From: an uncultured Amylibacter sp.
Lineage (GTDB): Bacteria > Pseudomonadota > Alphaproteobacteria > Rhodobacterales > Rhodobacteraceae
Assembly: GCA_938001995.1 (NCBI GenBank)
Contig: CALLAV010000103.1
Location: 1-11,048 of the forward strand
Direction: 5' to 3'
DNA: 11,048 nt
Position numbers and translations under genes: made by a program. Position 1 is the first letter of the stretch, and each line of letters begins with the position of its first letter. The notes beneath the pieces are model-generated. The model searched no databases. It was not told where the DNA came from and was given only the letters and a program-made list of their open reading frames with translations. This document shows positions 1 through 4,297 of the stretch, piece after piece.

Positions 1-261
1 GGGACGCTTCGATTTAACGAGTTGAAGCGAAACCTGGGCATTTCTCAGCGCATGCTGAGCCTCACACTAAAGGAGCTTGAGCGAGACGGTCTGGTCAATC
101 GTACGTACCACCCGACAATTCCGCCAAAAGTCGAGTACAACCTAACGCCTTTGGGAGAGTCATTTCGAGAACCAGTTGTCACACTGGGAAGATGGGCGCT
201 TGCGAACTTGTCAACGATAGACACCGCACGTGCGAAATATGATGAAGCCACAGAGAGCTAA
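1..261 (+). CDS. HxlR-family winged-helix transcriptional regulator, 3' part
   Basis: This is the C-terminal 86 residues of a small MarR-like HxlR (DUF24) DNA-binding regulator. The reading frame is open through the left edge, so the true start lies outside the window; the internal TTG at 22 should not be taken as the start. The visible part carries the family's signature elements in order: RFNELKRNLGISQRMLSLTL (residues 4-23, the recognition-helix region), then a KELERDGLVNR segment, then the wing strand PPKVEYNLTPLG. Family members run about 100-150 residues, so perhaps 20-40 N-terminal residues are missing, including the cysteine that many HxlR proteins use to sense oxidants or aldehydes. 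The target gene is unknown; HxlR regulators often control a divergent neighbour, which would lie to the left. The family call is secure and the ligand cannot be inferred. Confidence 0.88.
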   Translation, partial: GTLRFNELKRNLGISQRMLSLTLKELERDGLVNRTYHPTIPPKVEYNLTPLGESFREPVVTLGRWALANLSTIDTARAKYDEATES

Positions 262-406
262 AAGCCCATTAAAGCAACAACAATACCCGAACACGTGGAT
301 CACGCGGCTATCATACTGCAATTGTTGGAGATATCCGCGCGTCTCTTACAGTGGAGAAATTTTCGCGCCTGCTTTATCGATACATTCGCGTTGGGGTGAG
401 GAGGTT

Positions 407-430
407 TAAGAAATAATTTTCAATTTCTTA
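407..430 (-). terminator. AT-rich hairpin just downstream of tRNA-Tyr
   Basis: A perfect 8-bp inverted repeat (TAAGAAAT / ATTTCTTA, 8-nt loop) sits 7 nt past the CCA end of the minus-strand tRNA. It could end the tRNA transcript or be a processing structure. The stem is AT-only except for one G-C pair and there is no clean U-tract, so it is a weak terminator candidate. The rest of 262-436 shows nothing else I can support. Confidence 0.3.
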
Positions 431-436
431 GATAAA

Positions 437-520
437 TGGTGGGCGACCCTGGAATCGAACCAGGCATGAGTCACCTCGGCGGAGTTACAGTCCGCTGCCG
501 CACCTTGCAGCCCGTCGCCC
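437..520 (-). tRNA. tRNA-Tyr (anticodon GUA), class II, CCA encoded
   Basis: The reverse complement folds into a full cloverleaf of 84 nt including the encoded CCA. The acceptor stem is GGGCGAC/GTCGCCC (7 of 7 pairs) with discriminator A. The anticodon stem is GCGGA/TCCGC with loop CTGTAAC, giving anticodon GTA (Tyr). The T-arm is CCTGG-TTCGATT-CCAGG. A 14-nt variable region with a small GAG/CTC stem is as expected for bacterial tRNA-Tyr. Unusually, positions 8-9 read GG instead of the near-universal U8, and the D-arm can extend to GCTGC/GCGGC with an AAGGT loop. The gene lies divergently next to rlmB. Confidence 0.96.
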
Positions 521-653
521 AACATTGGACGCGGAATAGCCGCCCCACCCGCCCCCGTCAACACAAAATCCGTCCTGTTTGAAAACAACGCCCCCTTGCA
601 GCACGGTCTTGCATCTGCGACATGGGGATTGCGTGATAAAAAGGTCAGCTTAA

Positions 654-1445
654 ATGGCGAAAAAGGGTAAAAAACCCACTTGGGTTGTTGAAAAGGAACG
701 GGAAAAACGTGGTGCGGACCCGCTGAGCGTTTGGCTGTTCGGCCATCACGCTGTGCGCGATGCTTTGCAAAACCCGAACCGCGAAAAGCTGCGTTTGATC
801 CTGACGCCGAATGCTTTGGCAAAACTCGAAGATGCGGTTGCGGCATCGGGTATGACCCCTGAAATGCAAGACCCGCGCAAATTCAAAGCCCCGATTGATC
901 CACAATCCGTACACCAAGGAGCTGTGCTGGAAGTGCGCCCGCTGAACTGGGGCAGCCTGTCGGAACGGTGTGCGCCGCGCGGCGAAGCGCCTGTTGTTTT
1001 GTTGCTAGACCGTGTGACCGATCCCCATAACGTGGGGGCAATCTTGCGTTCCGCCGAGGTGTTTGGCGCACGTGCCGTCATCGCTCCTCACCGTCATTCT
1101 GCACCCGAAACGGGGGCGCTGGCGAAAACCGCATCTGGTGCGCTTGAACGTCAGCCTTATTTGCGCATCCAGAATCTGGCCACATCCATGAAGGCGCTCA
1201 AGGAAATGGGCTATTTCATTATCGGCCTTGATGGGCTTGGTGAAACAAATCTTTCGGATGAACTCACGAAATCCGCGAACCAACCTGTGGCCCTCGTGCT
1301 TGGCGCTGAGGGGCCGGGTCTGCGCCAGCTAACCCTTGAAACCTGTGATATTGTTGCAAAAATTCGCTTTGCGGGGGATTTCGGATCGCTCAATGTATCG
1401 AACGCGGCGGCCATTGGCCTGTATGAAGCATCACGCGAACGGTAA
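654..1445 (+). CDS. rlmB: 23S rRNA (guanosine-2'-O-)-methyltransferase RlmB, TrmH/SpoU family
   Basis: A SPOUT-class enzyme that uses S-adenosylmethionine to methylate the 2'-OH of a guanosine in 23S rRNA (G2251 in E. coli) in the peptidyl-transferase region. It is cytoplasmic. Residues 26-95 match the SpoU substrate-binding domain (WLFGHHAVRDAL, ending HQGAVLEV). The catalytic trefoil-knot domain has all three family motifs: motif 1 at 119-134 (DRVTDPHNVGAILRSA, with N126 and R132), motif 2 at 216-224 (LGAEGPGLR, with E219), and motif 3 at 245-258 (SLNVSNAAAIGLYE). The length of 263 aa is slightly above E. coli RlmB because of a short lysine-rich N-terminal tail. The ATG follows an AAAAAGG element about 9 nt upstream. 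RlmB and tRNA methyltransferase TrmH are close relatives; the HQG-containing substrate domain favours RlmB. It may be co-transcribed with the YHS gene 87 bp downstream, since no terminator is visible between them. Confidence 0.9.
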   Translation: MAKKGKKPTWVVEKEREKRGADPLSVWLFGHHAVRDALQNPNREKLRLILTPNALAKLEDAVAASGMTPEMQDPRKFKAPIDPQSVHQGAVLEVRPLNWGSLSERCAPRGEAPVVLLLDRVTDPHNVGAILRSAEVFGARAVIAPHRHSAPETGALAKTASGALERQPYLRIQNLATSMKALKEMGYFIIGLDGLGETNLSDELTKSANQPVALVLGAEGPGLRQLTLETCDIVAKIRFAGDFGSLNVSNAAAIGLYEASRER

Positions 1446-1500
1446 CCGTATCTCACAAGCGCGAGAGGCCCACTATCGCGGTGAAATCTTCCCTGCTACC

Positions 1501-1524
1501 CCTGTTATCAACTTGAAACAGGAG
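1501..1524 (+). promoter_or_regulatory. Ribosome-binding site of the YHS gene within a small hairpin
   Basis: The Shine-Dalgarno AGGAG (1520-1524) lies 8 nt before the ATG and fixes the start of the YHS gene. Its first bases are part of a 6-bp inverted repeat, CCTGTT (1501-1506) / AACAGG (1517-1522), so the site could be partly sequestered. The repeat is short and may be fortuitous. Confidence 0.35.
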
Positions 1525-1532
1525 TAACTGAA

Positions 1533-1988
1533 ATGAACCTCACACGACGCACCGCCCTTTTTGCAGGGGCCGCCGCCCTAATGATCCCAGCGACCGCTTT
1601 CGCCAAAGCAAAGCCCGTTTACACCGAAGGCAAAATCGCCATCGACGGCTCTGATGCCGTGGCCTATTTCACGCAAAGCAAACCCGTTGCTGGTTCTAAA
1701 GACCACAGCCTGAAATATAATGGCTCCACATGGTTGTTTTCCAGCGCAGAAAACAAAGCCAAGTTTGAAGCGGATCCAGAAGCTTACGCCCCACAATACG
1801 GCGGCTATTGCGCCTATGCGATGGCACGCGGTGCGGTAGCGCCAACAGTACCAGAAGCATGGCGCATCGTGGACGGAAAGCTGTACTTGAACTTCTCTAA
1901 GGCGATCCAGAAGAAGTGGCAGAAAGATATCCCAGGCGAGATTAAGAAAGCCAATGCAAACTGGCCACGCGCGCTGGATGACTTTTAA
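1533..1988 (+). CDS. Exported YHS-domain protein
   Basis: A 151-residue secreted protein. Residues 1-24 form an export signal: a twin-arginine-like motif (LTRRTALF, residues 3-10), a hydrophobic stretch AGAAALMIP and an AFA cleavage site before K25. The Tat route is plausible but Sec cannot be excluded. The mature part carries a YHS domain (about residues 35-98): GSDAVAYF near the start, a WLFSSAENKAKFEADPEAY core and YGGYCAYAMARG at the end, with a single cysteine, C93. YHS domains are associated with metal handling or metal-enzyme partners, but for this short exported type the role is not established, so no substrate is claimed. The tail (about 110-151) is rich in lysine and tryptophan. The start is fixed by a good Shine-Dalgarno. 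A long-stem terminator follows the stop by 25 bp. Confidence 0.85.
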   Translation: MNLTRRTALFAGAAALMIPATAFAKAKPVYTEGKIAIDGSDAVAYFTQSKPVAGSKDHSLKYNGSTWLFSSAENKAKFEADPEAYAPQYGGYCAYAMARGAVAPTVPEAWRIVDGKLYLNFSKAIQKKWQKDIPGEIKKANANWPRALDDF

Positions 1989-2013
1989 GTCGACCTCAGC
2001 CCACGGCTGATAG

Positions 2014-2081
2014 AAACCCATCCTTTTGATGTTACGCTGTCTTGTCCCCCTTCGCAGCGCACATCAGACGGGTGGGTTTTT
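2014..2081 (+). terminator. Long-stem intrinsic terminator after the YHS gene
   Basis: AAACCCATCC (2014-2023) pairs with GGGTGGGTTT (2070-2079) over 10 bp with one G-U pair. Inside it GATGT (2028-2032) pairs with ACATC (2061-2065), and CGCTG (2035-2039) with CAGCG (2055-2059), leaving a 15-nt pyrimidine-rich apical loop. The structure ends in TTTTT (2077-2081). A smaller perfect hairpin (TCAGCC-CAC-GGCTGA, 1996-2010) lies between it and the stop codon. Such a long, segmented stem is unusual for a plain terminator and could also protect the mRNA 3' end. Confidence 0.6.
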
Positions 2082-2146
2082 GGCATTCCGAAACACGTTT
2101 TGAGGCCAATACCTTAAGGGTTTGTTCACGTTTATATTACATCCTC

Positions 2147-2176
2147 TTAACTTAAACGTTTCACACCCTAGATATT
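2147..2176 (+). promoter_or_regulatory. Candidate promoter for the 2183-2272 small RNA
   Basis: TTAACT (2147-2152) and GATATT (2171-2176) with an 18-nt spacer match 4 of 6 bases each of the sigma-70 consensus and would start transcription near 2183, exactly where the first hairpin begins. A 7-bp inverted repeat, ACGTTTA (2128-2134) / TAAACGT (2153-2159), brackets the -35 element and could be an operator. This is a weak prediction by eye. Confidence 0.35.
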
Positions 2177-2182
2177 ATTCCA

Positions 2183-2272
2183 GAAGCAGGACGAATAGGA
2201 ACATCCTGTTTCAGACTACTGTCCCTCGTTCCACACCTTGCGCCTGATACAATTCGTGTCAGGCGCTTTTTT
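2183..2272 (+). ncRNA. Candidate small regulatory RNA
   Basis: This approximately 90-nt segment has no ORF but has the layout of a free-standing sRNA. A 5' stem-loop pairs GAAGCAGGA (2183-2191) with TCCTGTTTC (2204-2212) over 9 bp with one G-U pair, around a 12-nt loop CGAATAGGAACA. An unpaired, pyrimidine-leaning linker follows (2213-2239, containing GTCCCTCGTTCC). A strong terminator hairpin with six Ts closes it at 2240-2272. The gene upstream already has its own terminator at 2014-2081, so this second terminator has no protein gene to serve. I do not recognise it as a named family. The alternative is that it is an attenuated leader of the PA14-domain gene that starts 112 bp downstream. 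Confidence 0.4.
2240..2272 (+). terminator. Strong intrinsic terminator
   Basis: GCGCCTGATAC (2240-2250) pairs with GTGTCAGGCGC (2256-2266) over 11 bp (one T-G pair) around a 5-nt loop AATTC, followed by TTTTTT (2267-2272). Its last 15 bases are identical to the end of the terminator at 2980-3013. Confidence 0.85.
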
Positions 2273-2384
2273 CTGCAAAACCCCACTGAAATTGCACTCA
2301 ACAGGCCAGAAATGACCCATTTGGCGCTTGTACACGCAAATGCCGACGGTAGACTTCGCGCCACAACACGAGGAGACACCGTAT

Positions 2385-2957
2385 ATGAAACCTATTCAAA
2401 CAGCCGCCGCAGCCGCCCTATTGGCCGTGTTTGCAGGCGCAGTGGACGCAGGACCGCTCAAGCTCAAGCTGGCAAACCCGCAACCTGAATCCGTAACCGC
2501 AGGCTTGGCTGTGAACTATGCGTACCCAAAAGACGTGAAATCTTTGCGCGATGCCTACGTCGCCCTTGGCATTAAATCCGAGGCAGGCGCGCCGCTCGTG
2601 GGCTTGGACTACCTTAGCTCGGACGACGAACCGATGGCACTCACGTCGAGCAAAGAAACCAAAGTCGCTGCAGACATCAAAGGCTATATTCGCTTTGACA
2701 CCCCTGGCGTTTACACCCTCGAAGTCTATTCCAACGACGGGCTCGACCTGTCCATTGGCGGGCAACAAATCGCCAAAGTAGATGCAAAACGGGGCTGTGA
2801 CCCGATCGGCGCAGTAGAGGTGAAGATCCGCGAAGCAGGCTGGTACGCGTTGGAAGGCCTGTATTGGCAGCGCAAAGGGGGCAGCTGCTTGATTATGGAA
2901 TGGTCTCAAGATGGCGGCGAACTGGATACAGTCCCGAACGAACTCTACGGCCACTAA
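2385..2957 (+). CDS. Secreted PA14-domain protein
   Basis: A 190-residue exported protein. The ATG at 2385 is chosen because it follows AGGAG (2371-2375) at 9 nt and begins directly with a Sec signal peptide (MKPIQ, then an Ala/Leu-rich core, cleavage near AVDA/G at 22-23); a longer in-frame reading from TTG 2328 would bury this signal. The mature part fits a PA14 domain, a beta-barrel fold often involved in carbohydrate binding: KGYIRFDTPGVYTLEVYSNDG (split here: KGYIRFDTPG 99-108, VYTLEVYSNDG 109-119), LSIGGQQIAK, GWYALEGLYWQRKGG (152-166) and LIMEWSQDGG followed by VPNELY at the end. Cysteines C138 and C168 could form a disulfide. The domain fills nearly the whole protein, so it may act as a stand-alone binding or adhesion module in the periplasm or outside the cell. 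No enzyme domain is visible. The ligand is unknown. It is followed by a strong terminator shared with the convergent cupin gene. Confidence 0.85.
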   Translation: MKPIQTAAAAALLAVFAGAVDAGPLKLKLANPQPESVTAGLAVNYAYPKDVKSLRDAYVALGIKSEAGAPLVGLDYLSSDDEPMALTSSKETKVAADIKGYIRFDTPGVYTLEVYSNDGLDLSIGGQQIAKVDAKRGCDPIGAVEVKIREAGWYALEGLYWQRKGGSCLIMEWSQDGGELDTVPNELYGH

Positions 2958-2979
2958 GTTAGCCAACTTTAAAAACGAA

Positions 2980-3013
2980 AGCGTCTGCCGCTCCGAGCGT
3001 CAGGCGCTTTTTT
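2980..3013. terminator. Terminator between convergent genes, overlapping the cupin 3' end
   Basis: AGCGTCTG (2980-2987) pairs with CAGGCGCT (3001-3008), with an inner CGCT/AGCG stem (2989-2992 / 2996-2999) and a CCG apex; Ts run 3008-3013. In the plus direction this is a textbook terminator for the PA14 gene. Read on the minus strand the stem is followed by TTCGTTTTT, so it may also stop the cupin transcript. It covers the last five codons including the stop of the minus-strand cupin gene. Confidence 0.8.
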
Positions 3014-3608
3014 GTAAGCCTTCGTCGCTCCAGACAGGGGCAACATCGAAATCATCCCGCCAGATCACATAGGCCAACACAGGGTGGTCATGGCTCGTCA
3101 ACGCATGGGGCACGCCTGATGGATGAAAGGACGACTCCCCTGATCGCAAGATCTTTGCGCCCTGCCCTTCAATATGAAACTCCGCTTCCCCTGCGACCAC
3201 AACATACAGCTCTTCTGCTGGGTGGTGATGCCACGGATAATGCAAATGCGGCGGCTGATAGACAAGAAAACTACGGATCTTAGCGCTGGCAAACGGCGCG
3301 TCTCGGCCGATGATTTCATAACAGCCAAACCGATCCATAAAATCCGCACCAATGTCCGTGTCTTTATAGGTTTCACGCCATTGCATTGTTGGTGACAGGT
3401 CCAATAGCGCCGCAAGCAAGCGGGGATACGCTGTCGTATCAAACCCCTGCTCTGCCTCAAACAACTCTGCCGCGGGAACATGCAGTGGGGCCAAATCTTG
3501 CGCTACTACGTCATCGGGAAACGCGGCAAATGCACCAAGCGCGTCATGTCCGTCGTGAAACGCTTTCAACTCCTGAAAAGCGGCCTCTAAAACCTTTGTG
3601 TCTGTCAT
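3000..3608 (-). CDS. DMSP lyase family cupin (DddL/DddQ-type)
   Basis: A 202-residue cytoplasmic cupin most likely to cleave dimethylsulfoniopropionate (DMSP) to dimethyl sulfide plus acrylate. The C-terminal barrel has HYPWHHHPAEELYVVVAGEA (123-142) and FHPSGVPHALTS (161-172). The likely metal/catalytic set is H129, E133, Y135 and H168. Its spacing (+4, +6, +39 from the first His) closely matches the H-E-Y-H arrangement I recall for the structurally characterised lyase DddQ. The preceding WRETYKDTDIGADFMDRFG (78-96) and the late LAYVIWRDDF (178-187) look more like DddL, and the length lies between typical DddQ and DddL. I therefore call the family but not the exact gene. The ATG has a very good Shine-Dalgarno (GGGAGGTG, complement of 3613-3620). 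No dddA/acuI/prpE-like acrylate genes or DMSP transporter are next to it. Another small-molecule cupin remains possible. Confidence 0.72.
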   Translation of the reverse strand: MTDTKVLEAAFQELKAFHDGHDALGAFAAFPDDVVAQDLAPLHVPAAELFEAEQGFDTTAYPRLLAALLDLSPTMQWRETYKDTDIGADFMDRFGCYEIIGRDAPFASAKIRSFLVYQPPHLHYPWHHHPAEELYVVVAGEAEFHIEGQGAKILRSGESSFHPSGVPHALTSHDHPVLAYVIWRDDFDVAPVWSDEGLQKSA

Positions 3609-3634
3609 TATTCACCTCCCGCTCTCCTTATTAT

Positions 3635-3662
3635 TTGACCGACAAAGTTGCGTTTCTAACCG
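3635..3662 (+). promoter_or_regulatory. Candidate upstream promoter for the CoA-binding/metY unit
   Basis: TTGACC (3635-3640), a 16-nt spacer and TAACCG (3657-3662) form a plausible sigma-70-type promoter in the divergent region. The -35 box is good and the -10 box poor. A transcript from here would have an approximately 90-nt leader containing the T-tailed hairpin at 3681-3700. Confidence 0.3.
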
Positions 3663-3680
3663 CGTAGCGACCTCAATGCA

Positions 3681-3700
3681 GCGACAAGGCGTCGTTTTTT
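3681..3700 (+). terminator. Short hairpin plus six Ts in the 5' region (possible attenuator)
   Basis: GCGAC (3681-3685) pairs with GTCGT (3691-3695, one G-T pair) around AAGGC and is followed by Ts to 3700. The stem is short, so termination would be weak. It lies between the two candidate promoters of the downstream unit, where it could attenuate the upstream one or insulate the second. Confidence 0.3.
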
Positions 3701-3747
3701 CAACACGCGCCAGACAGAACGCTGTTTCCCCTGCGCGACCGCCCGTT

Positions 3748-3753
3748 TATACA
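3748..3753 (+). promoter_or_regulatory. Candidate -10 box placing the mRNA start at the ATG (leaderless)
   Basis: TATACA ends 7 nt before the ATG at 3761, and no Shine-Dalgarno precedes that ATG. Transcription from this -10 would begin at or within a base of the start codon, giving a leaderless message. The matching -35 (TTTCCC at 3725, 17-nt spacer) is weak. Confidence 0.35.
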
Positions 3754-3760
3754 GCGCCTC

Positions 3761-4240
3761 ATGACCGACAACCCCTCTGACGCCTTCTTGCACCAAATCC
3801 TGCGCGACACGAAAACCATCGCCTGTGTTGGTGTTTCTTCAAACCCAGTACGCCCATCCCACTTCGTCGCCCGCTATCTGCATTATCGTGGGTATCGTGT
3901 GATCCCAGTGAACCCGGGCCAAGCCGGCAAGCTGCTGTTCGGAGAGGTGATCCGCGCTGATCTATCGGAATTGGCCGACACACCGGTTGATATGATCGAC
4001 ATCTTCCGCCGTCCAGACGCCGTGCCTGCGATCCTGGATCAAGCACTTGAGCATCTGGCGCCGCATCTCAAAACCGTGTGGATGCAGATCGGTGTGCAAA
4101 ACGAAGAAGCCGCCGCCAAAGCCCGCGCGCATGGCCTGAACGTGATCCAAAATCGCTGCCCAAAAATCGAATACCAACGTTTGTTTGGGGAGTTGCGCAA
4201 AGCAGGTTTTAACACGGGCATTATTTCTTCGCGATTGTGA
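3761..4240 (+). CDS. CoA-binding Rossmann protein (CoA_binding_2 / YccU-like)
   Basis: A 159-residue single-domain protein of the CoA-binding family related to the N-terminal domain of succinyl-CoA synthetase alpha. The first beta-alpha-beta is TIACVGVSSNPVRPSHFVAR (19-38) followed by GYRVIPVNPG (44-53), the nucleotide/CoA phosphate-binding turn. Next are VDMIDIFRRPDAVP (76-89) and the C-terminal signature WMQIGVQNEEAA (107-118) with VIQNRCPKIEY (128-138), containing the conserved C133. The biochemical role is not established beyond CoA or nucleotide binding. It precedes metY by 57 bp in the same direction with no terminator, so the two are probably co-transcribed; I believe this pairing recurs in Rhodobacterales, but I could not check. 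No Shine-Dalgarno is visible; see the candidate leaderless promoter. No better start is found upstream or nearby. Confidence 0.87.
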   Translation: MTDNPSDAFLHQILRDTKTIACVGVSSNPVRPSHFVARYLHYRGYRVIPVNPGQAGKLLFGEVIRADLSELADTPVDMIDIFRRPDAVPAILDQALEHLAPHLKTVWMQIGVQNEEAAAKARAHGLNVIQNRCPKIEYQRLFGELRKAGFNTGIISSRL

Positions 4241-4259
4241 ACGTGGTTGTGAACCGCGT
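4241..4259 (+). other. Perfect hairpin directly after the CoA-binding stop codon
   Basis: ACGTGGTT (4241-4248) pairs with AACCGCGT (4252-4259) over 8 bp with one T-G pair and a GTG triloop. There is no T-tract, so it is not a terminator. It could be an intercistronic stabiliser or a regulatory element 38 nt ahead of the metY start. Confidence 0.4.
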
Positions 4260-4297
4260 CCTAATCCGCATAAATACGAAAAACAACGGAGAGACCC

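Noticed and set aside
406..846. Minus-strand frame crossing the tRNA and the rlmB start
   Set aside because: It overlaps the certain tRNA-Tyr and the conserved rlmB N-terminus and has no recognisable domain.
2328..2384. Extended N-terminus of the PA14 protein from a TTG codon
   Set aside because: It would place 19 residues before a clear signal peptide and ignore the good AGGAG in front of the ATG at 2385.
4241..4297. SAM-type riboswitch ahead of metY
   Set aside because: The gap is only 57 bp. It has a hairpin but none of the conserved SAM-II or SAM/SAH sequence elements I know.
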